Position numbers and translations under genes: made by a program. The notes below the pieces were generated by a model, which was not told the DNA's origin, made no database searches, and saw only the letters and a list, made by a program, of their open reading frames with translations. Below are positions 16,206 to 24,254 of a stretch of DNA of 43,204 nt, piece by piece. This stretch comes from Dehalococcoidia bacterium (GTDB lineage Bacteria; Chloroflexota; Dehalococcoidia; GIF9; UBA5629), in assembly GCA_028716085.1 (NCBI GenBank), contig JAQUQM010000006.1:1-43204 (forward strand), written 5' to 3'. The stretch's first letter is position 1; every line of letters starts with the position of its first letter.

Positions 16206-17196
16206 CACCGTATCTCGCCAAGCCGACTTCAAGGATTGATCTGATAAGGGCATTATAACTCCAGCCCATCTTGTATGACATGATGGGCAGATCTCCCGAT
16301 ACAGGATTAAGACCTGGAAGCGGATTTACTTCAAGGAGATAGGGAATACCATCTTCACTGAGGCGGAAATCCATCCTGGAAAAGTCCCGGCAGCCAAGTG
16401 CCTTGTAAGCTAGAAGGCTCGCCTCTTTTATTCGCTTGATTATACTTTTACTGAATTTCGAGGGACATTCATATTCGACCAGATTGCGCCAGTCCCGCTT
16501 CACCTCCAGTGAATATATAAAAGTCTTAAATTTTTTTCTGGGTATAATGTGCATGATTCCGACTATTGCAGGCGGTGCATTTCCCACTATGCCAACGGTT
16601 ACTTCCTCTCCGGCGATATATTTTTCTACCAGCACCGGCTGGCCGTATTTTTTAAGCAATTCCCTGGCAGTTGAACGAATTCTGGATGCGACGTCGGCAC
16701 GCGATGTCAGGCGTATGCCTTTACTGGAACCTTCGAACGCGGGTTTAATAAAAGCTGGCATAGGTAGATCCCTGTCCGGCAGGTTTGTTAATTCACGCAG
16801 TGAGTTTATTACGATCCAGGGAGGAGTGGTAACTCCTGCATCCTGAATAAGCTGTTTGGCTAAAGGCTTATCCAGCGTGATGGCAAGCGTTTCAGGATCC
16901 GAACCGGAGTACGGTATTTGAAGCATCTCCAGTACCGAAGGGACCTGTGCTTCACGACTGCGATAATTGCCTCTTCCTTCCGCAATATTGAATACGAAAT
17001 CGGGCTGAGTACGCAGAATCCTGGAAAGAAACTTACGGCCACCACCAAGCTTAACTACATCGTGACCGAATGAGGTCAAAGCTCCGGCAATAGCATTGAC
17101 AACTTCTCGGGAGTCGTATTCTTCGAGGGCGTCATCCTGCAAATACCGGCCTGCTTCTATATCTTCTTTGAGATCATAAGTCAGGCCGATCTTCAT
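16177..17196 (-). CDS. D-Ala-D-Ala ligase-like ATP-grasp enzyme 1
   Basis: A 339-residue Ddl-type ATP-grasp ligase. Visible are FNIAEGRGNYRSREAQVPS and IPYSGSDPETLAITLDK (N-terminal substrate side), FIKPAFEGSSKGI (ATP-binding loop), LVEKYIAGEEVTVGI, FSRMDFRL and LLEVNPLPGLNP (metal ligands). It starts 23 bases after the kamA stop and overlaps the next ATP-grasp gene by 29 bases. The two ligases are clearly homologous but well diverged, which suggests successive ligations with different substrates instead of redundancy. True Ddl is possible in principle, but no other cell-wall gene is nearby. Substrates are not determinable from sequence. Confidence 0.88.
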   Translation of the reverse strand: MKIGLTYDLKEDIEAGRYLQDDALEEYDSREVVNAIAGALTSFGHDVVKLGGGRKFLSRILRTQPDFVFNIAEGRGNYRSREAQVPSVLEMLQIPYSGSDPETLAITLDKPLAKQLIQDAGVTTPPWIVINSLRELTNLPDRDLPMPAFIKPAFEGSSKGIRLTSRADVASRIRSTARELLKKYGQPVLVEKYIAGEEVTVGIVGNAPPAIVGIMHIIPRKKFKTFIYSLEVKRDWRNLVEYECPSKFSKSIIKRIKEASLLAYKALGCRDFSRMDFRLSEDGIPYLLEVNPLPGLNPVSGDLPIMSYKMGWSYNALIRSILEVGLARYGDAFISSHNI

Positions 17197-17219
17197 GAGG
17201 TGGCTTCTTTACAGCAGTA

Positions 17220-18518
17220 TCATACTGCTACCAGATCGGGCAAAGGCATCTGCAGTTTGCTGTTTGTATGCCTGCCATTCCTGCCGGAGTCGCCGTTAAC
17301 CATTTTGGGATTATGATAGCGGTATATCTCGCCTCTATAGTTGCGGAATGTGATCTGCCCGTTGGATCTCGAAAGCAGATAACTTGCCTGCAAGGGTACT
17401 TTGCCGCCGCCGCCGGGTAGATCAACTACGTAGGTTGGTATAGCAAGCCCCGAGGTATGCCCCCGCATTCCCTCGATGATGCGCAGCCCCTTCTCTCTTG
17501 TGGTCCGGAGATGTTCTGTCCCCTCAACCTCATCAGCCTGGAAGAGGTAGTAAGGACGCACCTTTGCTTTAAGAAGGCCGTGGCACAATTTCATCTGGGC
17601 TTCTATGGAATCATTAATACCGGCGAGCAGCACCGACTGATTGTTAACCGGAATACCATGTTTCAATATCATATCACAGGCAGCTTTCGCCTCATCCGTA
17701 AGTTCGTGAACATGATTGAAATGGGTATTCATCCATATAGGGCTGTACTTGGCAAGCATGTCGCAAAGCTCATTATCTATACGCTGGGGAAGGACCACCG
17801 GCACGCGGCTGCCTATGCGTATAATCTCAACATGATCGATAGCTCTAATCTTGCTAATAATAGTTTCCAGATGGCGGGTGGAGAGCGTTAGCGGATCACC
17901 ACCTGAAATAATGACGTCCCTGATACCTGTGTGCTCACGAATGTATGACAGCATTCGCTCAATCTCCTGCGGAGTACGAACCCACCTTCCGCGACGCCAT
18001 TCCCGTTTACGCGTGCAATGGCGGCAGAACATCGGGCATATATCTGTCACGACCATGAGAATACGATCCGGATATCTATGCACAAGCCCAGGTATGACAG
18101 AATCCCTTTCTTCCTCAAGCGGATCTTCCGAGAGGATACCGGACAGGGCAATCTCATCATACGCAGGCAGGGCCTGTTTCCTGATGGGATCACATGGATC
18201 ATCCTGTTTGATTAGACAGAAATAGTAGGGTGTGATGGAGATAGGGTATTTACTGGTGACCAGCATCATTGTGACCTGGTCGCGAATTGAAAGCGGAGTA
18301 AGTTTAGAAAGGTCTTCTACGCTGGTGACACGGTTACGGAATTGCCATTTCCAGTCATTCCAATTTACATCTGATACGCTGCCGAAAAACCTTTGCCTGT
18401 TTTTTAACAGGCGTAAGCCTGGAGGTTCCTCTACTTCAGTTGAAGCGTGGCCTGGAGGTTCCTCCTCTGCAGCGAGATCGAAAAGGTCCTTTTGTTTAGT
18501 AGACGTTGTTGGCGCCAA
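17220..18518 (-). CDS. kamA: lysine 2,3-aminomutase family radical SAM enzyme
   Basis: The motif CPMFCRHC (Cys161, Cys165, Cys168) binds the radical SAM cluster, and DLPGGGGKVPL holds the PLP lysine (Lys373). Asp329 and Asp366, equivalent to Asp293 and Asp330 that grip the side-chain amine in clostridial lysine 2,3-aminomutase, are present with identical spacing (37 residues apart, and 7 before the PLP lysine). That favours L-lysine to L-beta-lysine conversion over glutamate 2,3-aminomutase or EpmB-like roles. WNDWKWQFRNRV near residue 53 is typical of the long form. The N-terminus (about 35 residues) is acidic with two EEPPG units. Start is TTG, 11 bases after AAGGAGG. It heads the operon with two ATP-grasp ligases and a GNAT. 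Confidence 0.88.
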   Translation of the reverse strand: MAPTTSTKQKDLFDLAAEEEPPGHASTEVEEPPGLRLLKNRQRFFGSVSDVNWNDWKWQFRNRVTSVEDLSKLTPLSIRDQVTMMLVTSKYPISITPYYFCLIKQDDPCDPIRKQALPAYDEIALSGILSEDPLEEERDSVIPGLVHRYPDRILMVVTDICPMFCRHCTRKREWRRGRWVRTPQEIERMLSYIREHTGIRDVIISGGDPLTLSTRHLETIISKIRAIDHVEIIRIGSRVPVVLPQRIDNELCDMLAKYSPIWMNTHFNHVHELTDEAKAACDMILKHGIPVNNQSVLLAGINDSIEAQMKLCHGLLKAKVRPYYLFQADEVEGTEHLRTTREKGLRIIEGMRGHTSGLAIPTYVVDLPGGGGKVPLQASYLLSRSNGQITFRNYRGEIYRYHNPKMVNGDSGRNGRHTNSKLQMPLPDLVAV

Positions 18519-18591
18519 GTTAGGTTATGCCTCCTTAAAAACTATAAAATTTTCCTATTTGTTGCAATCGTAATATTTTTTCCTTGGGTTT

Positions 18592-18620
18592 TTTATAGCA
18601 TTAATGAAAAATCATGTCAA
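18592..18620 (-). promoter_or_regulatory. strong sigma70-like promoter of the kamA operon
   Basis: Minus-strand TTGACA (18620-18615) and TATAAA (18597-18592) are separated by exactly 17 bases, a near-perfect housekeeping promoter. It predicts a leader of about 65 bases containing AAGGAGG ahead of the TTG start. The remaining AT-rich gap to the AlkD gene (18621-18790) holds nothing else I recognise. Confidence 0.7.
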
Positions 18621-18790
18621 GTATTTTGGGCCAAAATTTTGATAAATTTTTCAAATTGAAGCTACGATGGATTTTTGATGGGGCTTTTTTACTGAGATAT
18701 TACTAATAAATCTTATGCGATACAGCATCCAAAAAATTGTTTTTCGCAGCAGCAGTTTTAAGCCAACTTATGGTATATGTTTTGTTGCCG

Positions 18791-19519
18791 TTATTTAGGA
18801 GTTTTTTTAATGGACAAATAATGTTGTCGCTTACTCTCGGGGAATTTTTCAATAGCGTAGCGGAGCATGGTTCGCGGCATATAGCGTATGTTTTCGTCAA
18901 GAAATTGTTCCAGCGCTTTTTGATTTCCTCTTTTACCAACCTCACGCAACATCCAACCGCTGGCCTTATGTATCAAATCGTGATCATCATCGAGTAGAAG
19001 CCTGGCAATATTGAGTGTATCCGCAACTTCGCCGTTCTTAATGAAGGCAAATGTGCTCATAATGGCTATGCGTCTTTCCCATAATGACGGCGATTTAGCC
19101 AGTGTGTATAAAATGCCTCTATCTTTCCCAAGCAGATAATCGCCGATGATATAAGGAGCGGAGATATCAACTAGATCCCAATTATTAATATACCCGGTAT
19201 TTCCAAGATACAGGTCGAAATATTTCTTTTTAGTGGCTTCCGGGGCTCGTTTATATTGCGCTGCCATGATAACCAGAGCAACACTCCTCATCTCATGGAC
19301 CTCGTCTTGAAGAGCCCGTTCGATATCCGCGGTACTGAGCCCCCGGTATTTAGTAGCTATTTTTCTTATGTCCGATGTGGAAAGTCCTGCAAAAATATCC
19401 CCCTCACCGTATTGCCCGGCGCCGGTTTTAAAATATTTTTGCACGAAGTCGGCGCGCTGTTTATTGGAAAGTGACAGTACTTCTCTTTTTAAATCTTGAA
19501 CATGAATATTATCAGGCAT
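18791..19519 (-). CDS. AlkD-type DNA alkylation repair glycosylase (HEAT-like)
   Basis: A 242-residue all-helical protein of the AlkC/AlkD HEAT-like family. The INNWDLVD segment places Trp114 and Asp118 with the same spacing as the catalytic Trp109/Asp113 pair of Bacillus cereus AlkD; SLWERRIAI and SGWMLREVGKR follow in the expected order, the latter including the probable third active-site Trp. Such enzymes excise N3- and N7-alkylpurines without base flipping. It starts at an ATG without a strong ribosome binding site. It is on the same strand as the kamA operon but separated by about 270 bases and an independent promoter, so it is probably transcribed alone. It diverges from a TPR lipoprotein. 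Confidence 0.9.
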   Translation of the reverse strand: MPDNIHVQDLKREVLSLSNKQRADFVQKYFKTGAGQYGEGDIFAGLSTSDIRKIATKYRGLSTADIERALQDEVHEMRSVALVIMAAQYKRAPEATKKKYFDLYLGNTGYINNWDLVDISAPYIIGDYLLGKDRGILYTLAKSPSLWERRIAIMSTFAFIKNGEVADTLNIARLLLDDDHDLIHKASGWMLREVGKRGNQKALEQFLDENIRYMPRTMLRYAIEKFPESKRQHYLSIKKTPK

Positions 19520-19557
19520 ATTTCATTCTGTGGTAGCTCTCTGCATTATCCAGGCTC

Positions 19558-19586
19558 TATAATATACTACAAAACAGGCTAGTTAA
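19558..19586. promoter_or_regulatory. divergent promoter region with symmetrical -10
   Basis: TATAATATA at 19558-19566 can be read as a -10 element on either strand. On the minus strand TATTAT (19564-19559) has TTAACT (19586-19581) 16 bases upstream, pointing to the AlkD gene. On the plus strand TATAAT (19558-19563) points to the TPR lipoprotein, though its -35 is weak. Confidence 0.35.
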
Positions 19587-19643
19587 GACGGGTTGACCTT
19601 CGCTTCCCTCTCTGATTTGAATATTCTCAGGAGTAAAAATGCC

Positions 19644-20429
19644 ATGATGTTTAAGATGATTTCAAACATAATATTGTTTAGTATGTCAATATGCATCCCT
19701 TTTCTTATCGCCTGCAATGATTCCGCGGCAGATCACATGAAGCTTGGCGATATTGCCCTGGACAAGGGAAACTATGATTTAGCGATCTCGGAATATAAAA
19801 GGGCAGCAGAGCTTGATTCTTCCATAAATGTGGAGATGAAAATCAATCAGATTAATGAAAAGAAGATAGTACAATTGCTCGATGCGGGCGATTATGATAA
19901 GTCTATAGAAGCAGGCTTGAAAGCTCTTGAGGTTTCCTCTTCCGATAGTTTGAGGGAAAAGCTGGCGGATGCCTATATAAGCCGTGCCTGGTACTACAAA
20001 AGTAAAAGGCTTAATCCCTATACTCTTGTGGACCTCAACAACGCCGTTAATACAGCGCCGGAGTATTATCGGACATACTACGAAAGAGGGCGGTTTTATA
20101 ATAACCAGTGGCAGTATAACCTGGCCATACCCGAGCTCAGCAAATCAATGACCCTGAAATCGGATTTCGCGCCCGCCTATAATGAACGGGCCTTTTCTTA
20201 CTACAAGAATGAGAAGTGGGAATCAGCTCTTGCGGATGTCAATAGGGCAATCGACCTTGATGCAGCAGACGCGCGTTTTTACTATACACGCAGCCTTATC
20301 TACAGGGCCACTAAAAAATATGCCCCGGCAATTGACGACCTTGAAACAACGATAAAATTGACCGAAGACAATGGCCTGCTTGAAGCAGCCGGGAAAGAAC
20401 TCACAGCCATCCAGGCTTTACAGCCGTAG
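19644..20429 (+). CDS. TPR-repeat lipoprotein
   Basis: The track starts at a TTG (19593), but the ATG at 19644 follows AGGAG by about 10 bases and begins a proper signal sequence, so I use it. The signal ends in FLIAC, a good lipobox. The rest is tetratricopeptide-like: DIALDKGNYDLAISEYKRAAELD, then further units around YYERGRFYNNQWQYNLAIPEL, YNERAFSYYKNEKWESALADVNRAIDLD and TRSLIYRATKKYAPAIDDLETTI. It should be an exported, membrane-tethered protein-interaction scaffold. It is convergent with the Re-citrate synthase-like gene, with about 105 bases between that hold no clear terminator. Partner unknown. Confidence 0.83.
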   Translation: MMFKMISNIILFSMSICIPFLIACNDSAADHMKLGDIALDKGNYDLAISEYKRAAELDSSINVEMKINQINEKKIVQLLDAGDYDKSIEAGLKALEVSSSDSLREKLADAYISRAWYYKSKRLNPYTLVDLNNAVNTAPEYYRTYYERGRFYNNQWQYNLAIPELSKSMTLKSDFAPAYNERAFSYYKNEKWESALADVNRAIDLDAADARFYYTRSLIYRATKKYAPAIDDLETTIKLTEDNGLLEAAGKELTAIQALQP

Positions 20430-20534
20430 ATAAACATAGCTATGCGTCTATATTAAAGAGTCTCATATTGTTACGATTCTTGCCCGGGAATTGATACCCA
20501 GGAGTTTAACTCACGGCTTTAATTATCCGGACCT

Positions 20535-21773
20535 TTATTCCAGAGGTGTTAGCGTAAGCAATTTCCTGGTAATATCGGGGTATTTAGCAATGAAAATGAG
20601 TTCGTCTTCAACCAACGGTGTCTGGGCTTCCACGTTGGCATATCTCACGAGTTCGAGTATTTTTCGGGCCTCGCTGGCATTGGCGAATGAAACCTCCATT
20701 TTACCCATGATATGACTGAAACCCGAGATGCCGCTATATTCACCCGAGCAGATCATTCTGCCGGTCTCAACAAGCTCAGGCTCACCCCTGCCCAGCTCCT
20801 CGAAATTGTAAAGCTCGTAATTATCAGGATCCTTGAGGACTCCGTCTGCGTGTATACCCGAGGCATGAGCAAAAGCATTATCACCAACGCCAGGTTGATT
20901 GATGGGTATGGGAACACCAAAGGCAAAGCTGGCGTACTTGGCCAGTTTATAGGACTTGTTCAACATCACCGGTCTGCCCAGCTGATATTTTTTGGAAAAT
21001 CCCTTGGATTTCATCAGGGCAAGCGCGCATGAAAGCAGGTCAGCATTGCCAGCCCGCTCTCCTATACCGTTGATTGTTGTATTTATGAAGGCATCCTGGC
21101 CTCCATCCACGGCTCCTTTGGCCCCGCTGATTGAAGTAGCTACGGCCAAGCCCAGGTCTCCATGGCAGTGAATTTCGACAGGTAATGCAGCGGCTTCTGC
21201 GATCTTTCTGATTGAATCATAAATGGTGAATGGATCGTCGTATCCCAGTGTGTCGCAGTAGCGGAATCTGGCAGCGCCGTTATCTTTGGCAGCTCTGGCA
21301 AACTGGATGAGAAAGTCAATATCGGTTCTGGAGGCGTCCTCGGCATTAACGCCAACTGCTTTGGCTCCCAGCTTACGGGCTGCTTCCAGTGCTTCCACCA
21401 TCTGCTCAAGGATATCAACCCTGGATTTCCTGCCGCCGAATTTACCCTGAATCATTTGTTCGGATGTTGAGATAGAAATGTTGAGATATTCGATCTCCGG
21501 TACCAGCTCGAATGCCGTTTCAACATCCTCCACGGTTGCCCTGATCCATCCGCTTAGCCGAATTGGCTGCAATACTCCCATTTTTGCCAGCTCAAGATTA
21601 GCCTGCAGGTAGTTTGTTTCGTGCCTGGTGGTAGGGAAGCCGAATTCGGATTGAAATACTCCAAACTCATTAAGATAGATGTTGATCATCGTTTTCTGGA
21701 GCTTGGACAGGCTGAGCCTGGCGGTCTGTACGCCATCCCTGTTGGTTACGTCTATAAAATATATCTTGCCCAT
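20535..21773 (-). CDS. LeuA/NifV-family acyltransferase; possible Re-citrate synthase
   Basis: A DRE-TIM metallolyase of the isopropylmalate/homocitrate synthase family. The first strand reads IDVTNRDGVQ, with Arg-Asp of the metal/substrate site; the metal-binding HxH is in EIHCHGDLGLA and the NGIGERAGNADL loop follows. The C-terminal LeuA allosteric domain is missing, as in NifV and Re-citrate synthases. The start ATG at 21773 is used because the extra 55 residues of the track ORF are noncoding in character. Dehalococcoides has a Re-citrate synthase that was first annotated as homocitrate synthase, and the TNRDGVQ variant in place of TLRDGEQ makes that role attractive here. Homocitrate synthase or another acetyl-CoA/2-oxoacid condensation remains possible. 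No nif or leu genes are nearby. Confidence 0.8.
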   Translation of the reverse strand: MGKIYFIDVTNRDGVQTARLSLSKLQKTMINIYLNEFGVFQSEFGFPTTRHETNYLQANLELAKMGVLQPIRLSGWIRATVEDVETAFELVPEIEYLNISISTSEQMIQGKFGGRKSRVDILEQMVEALEAARKLGAKAVGVNAEDASRTDIDFLIQFARAAKDNGAARFRYCDTLGYDDPFTIYDSIRKIAEAAALPVEIHCHGDLGLAVATSISGAKGAVDGGQDAFINTTINGIGERAGNADLLSCALALMKSKGFSKKYQLGRPVMLNKSYKLAKYASFAFGVPIPINQPGVGDNAFAHASGIHADGVLKDPDNYELYNFEELGRGEPELVETGRMICSGEYSGISGFSHIMGKMEVSFANASEARKILELVRYANVEAQTPLVEDELIFIAKYPDITRKLLTLTPLE

Positions 21774-21833
21774 TTTCTTTAATAATTCTCGGTTCTCAGT
21801 TCGCAGTGGAGGGATGCGGAAACGATATGCAAT

Positions 21834-21839
21834 ATTATA
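21834..21839 (-). promoter_or_regulatory. candidate -10 element for the LeuA-family gene
   Basis: TATAAT on the minus strand lies about 60 bases before the ATG at 21773. The best -35 is TTTAGA at a 19-base spacing, which is weak, so this is a tentative promoter. Confidence 0.3.
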
Positions 21840-21897
21840 ACACCGGCCCCGGTTTATATCTAAATTGTTTGCCGTATTCCAGTTGAATATGCTGGAG

Positions 21898-21936
21898 GGA
21901 GCCCCGGGAAGTGCGTACAAGTTACGCCGGGGCTCC
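21898..21936 (-). terminator. strong GC-rich hairpin after the Fn3-repeat gene
   Basis: GGAGCCCCG pairs perfectly with CGGGGCTCC, and an inner GCGTA/TACGC stem extends the structure after a one-sided bulge. It begins about 17 bases beyond the stop of the Fn3-repeat gene. No T-run follows on the minus strand, so it is an intrinsic terminator without a tail, or a 3'-end stabiliser. Confidence 0.5.
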
Positions 21937-21953
21937 AATATTGGTGTTGTTAT

Positions 21954-23981
21954 TTATCTTCTCGTGATAATTAATATGATCAGAATAATTATGATAATTA
22001 CAAATCCGGCACCCATTAGCCAGATAAACGCCGGTATTTCCCCGGAAGGAGGTGTGGGGGTGGGTGATCCTGTTGTCACGAATGACGTGATATCGCCGTG
22101 TACCGAGCGACCTCCGGCGGTCGGATTTAGTGCCACGGCACGGCAATAATAGGTGAGGCCGGATTTGAGGCCGGTAACAGTTCCGCTGAATGAACCTGCG
22201 GACGACATAGTTTGCATTGATGTGGAATTGCCGAATTCAGTTGTGGGTCCATACTCGAACCATACCTGTGCAAAAGTTGTGCCTCCTGTCTCACTGAGGA
22301 ATCCGTTCAGCACCGCTGTTGACGAAGTAATACTGGAAGCAGGATACGTGGTGACGGCCAGCTTGGAAGCGCCCACTGTAGTAAAGGTGTCCTGATTACC
22401 GTAAGCTTTTGCACCGTCGGGAGTCTGTCCCACGGCTTGAAAGTAATAGGTCGTTCCCGGGACCAGGCCGGATATCGTTGATGAAAAGGATCCCGGTACG
22501 GCAAAAGTCTGTGTCTGCGAAGTCATCCCATAATCCGATGTTGTGCCGTAATCGAACCATATCTGCACTGACCTGGCAGTCCCCATGCTGTTGATATTAC
22601 CGTTTAATGTGGCTGTGGTCGTATTGATACTGCTGGCTGTGTTGGTGGATATCGTTACTGGAGAGGCGGAAGTCGTGCGAAAATAGCTTTGTTGGCCGTG
22701 TGTGGTCAAACCGTTGGAAAAAGCTGCTGCGCGGAAATAGTACGTTAGGCCGGGTAGCAGCCCGGTCAAACTGGTGGTGAAATTGCCTGGTGCGCGCATT
22801 GGCTGCTGTGCAGTGGTATTGCCGAATGTAGTATCCGTTCCATATTCGAACCAGACATATACGGTATCAGAGGAGCCCATACTATTAAGATAGCCGCTCA
22901 CCGTTGCCGAGCTGGCCGTTGGTTGTGAGGCAGGACCAGTGCTTACTGAAACCGAGGGCGCGACTGAAGTACTGAAAACGCTGTCAAAACCGTTAACGGT
23001 TACGCCGCCACCCGTAGTAGGAACTGCCAGGGCACGGAAATGGTATGTTTTTCCGGGAGTCAGACCCTGCAAGTTAGCATTGAACATGCCCGGTGAATAC
23101 ATTGTCTGCATGGAGGTAATCTGTCCATAGGAGGTAGTGGGCCCCCACTGGAACCAGACATTGGCGCTTTGATAGCCGCCCATGGTATTAAGATAGCCGA
23201 TAATAGTGGCAGATGTGGTAGTAACATCAGCCTCAGCGCCGGTACTGACACTCAAGCTGCCACCGCCGCCCGACGTGGTGAAGGTGCCCGGAGAGCCATG
23301 TACCGCAGATACTCCGACAACCGTTGGCATAGCTACCGCGCGGAAATAGTAGGTGGTGTTTTGATTGAGTCCCGATATGGGGATGCTGAAGGCGCCGGCC
23401 GAACTCATGATCTGCTCGCCGGAGTTCGCGCCATAACCGGTGGAAGTCCCATACTCAAACCATACCCTGACAGAAGAGTATGACCCGAAGGATGAGAGGT
23501 AACCATGAAGTAGCGCTGAGTTATGCGTGACACTGGATGCTGCGCTTGTTTCAACCTGGATCGGCGCCTCTGGTATCGAGTGCTGTGTTGTAAAGGAGAT
23601 GTAAGTGCCTTCGGCCTTCTGTCCTCCAGGTATGGGGGCGAGCGCTACGGCACGGAAGCTGTAGGAAGTACCCATGCTCAGGCCGCTTATATAGTGGCTG
23701 AATGGCCCGGGTGTACTCATAGTCTGCTCAGTCGTGCTTCCGTTACTCCATTCGAAATATACGACCACAGACTCGTAAGGGCCGAGGGAACTCAGGAAAC
23801 CGTTAAGCATAGCTGAGCTGGTTGTTACATTGCTTGCGTTGCTGGTAGACACTGAAATTGCGCCCTCAGCCTGAGCCAGAGACGCTTCCGGCACAGGAGA
23901 CGAATTTAGGGCCAGTGCAGGTGAAGCAAATACTAGAATGAGAATAAGTGCAATTATCGGACAAGAAAACCTTAGCAACAT
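21954..23981 (-). CDS. surface protein with six fibronectin III-like repeats and C-terminal membrane anchor
   Basis: The 675-residue product has a clear signal peptide ending around SPALA. Six beta-sandwich repeats of about 100 residues follow, each opening with a V-S-V-S-T-like strand and T-A-x-L-N-G-x-L, then V-W-F-E-Y-G and ending with T-Y-Y-F-R-A and F-x-T-T. After a short Pro/Thr linker (SPTPTPPSGE) comes a very hydrophobic helix ending in TRR. There is no LPxTG signal. This is a typical cell-surface stalk anchored by its tail; ligand unknown. The start is ATG behind AGGGAGG. Repeats are similar enough that array size could vary between strains. The 23982-24254 gap to the divergent TPR gene holds no other feature I can support. 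Confidence 0.85.
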   Translation of the reverse strand: MLLRFSCPIIALILILVFASPALALNSSPVPEASLAQAEGAISVSTSNASNVTTSSAMLNGFLSSLGPYESVVVYFEWSNGSTTEQTMSTPGPFSHYISGLSMGTSYSFRAVALAPIPGGQKAEGTYISFTTQHSIPEAPIQVETSAASSVTHNSALLHGYLSSFGSYSSVRVWFEYGTSTGYGANSGEQIMSSAGAFSIPISGLNQNTTYYFRAVAMPTVVGVSAVHGSPGTFTTSGGGGSLSVSTGAEADVTTTSATIIGYLNTMGGYQSANVWFQWGPTTSYGQITSMQTMYSPGMFNANLQGLTPGKTYHFRALAVPTTGGGVTVNGFDSVFSTSVAPSVSVSTGPASQPTASSATVSGYLNSMGSSDTVYVWFEYGTDTTFGNTTAQQPMRAPGNFTTSLTGLLPGLTYYFRAAAFSNGLTTHGQQSYFRTTSASPVTISTNTASSINTTTATLNGNINSMGTARSVQIWFDYGTTSDYGMTSQTQTFAVPGSFSSTISGLVPGTTYYFQAVGQTPDGAKAYGNQDTFTTVGASKLAVTTYPASSITSSTAVLNGFLSETGGTTFAQVWFEYGPTTEFGNSTSMQTMSSAGSFSGTVTGLKSGLTYYCRAVALNPTAGGRSVHGDITSFVTTGSPTPTPPSGEIPAFIWLMGAGFVIIIIILIILIITRR

Positions 23982-24254
23982 TTTGACCTCCCTTTTATCT
24001 CCGTCGTTTTCAGAGGATAATCCTCACTATCCTTTAAAGTGCAGCCGTTAGCTCATATTGATGGACAACTACATATTACCTTATCGCAGTTCCGGGTTGT
24101 CAATAGATAATCTGTATTATATGTGGAGGAACAAGGATAAAATTGTATTAGAACTCTGGGCGGTGCTACAATTTGCTGATGTAAAATATTCCCGGTTCAG
24201 TACTCATGCTTTATTCATTGACAATTCATTTGATTGACAAAGAGGAATTTCAAG

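Noticed and set aside
14733-18518. N-epsilon-acetyl-beta-lysine osmolyte operon (ablA-ablB)
   Set aside because: The GNAT is too short and unlike AblB, and the two ATP-grasp ligases have no place in that pathway.
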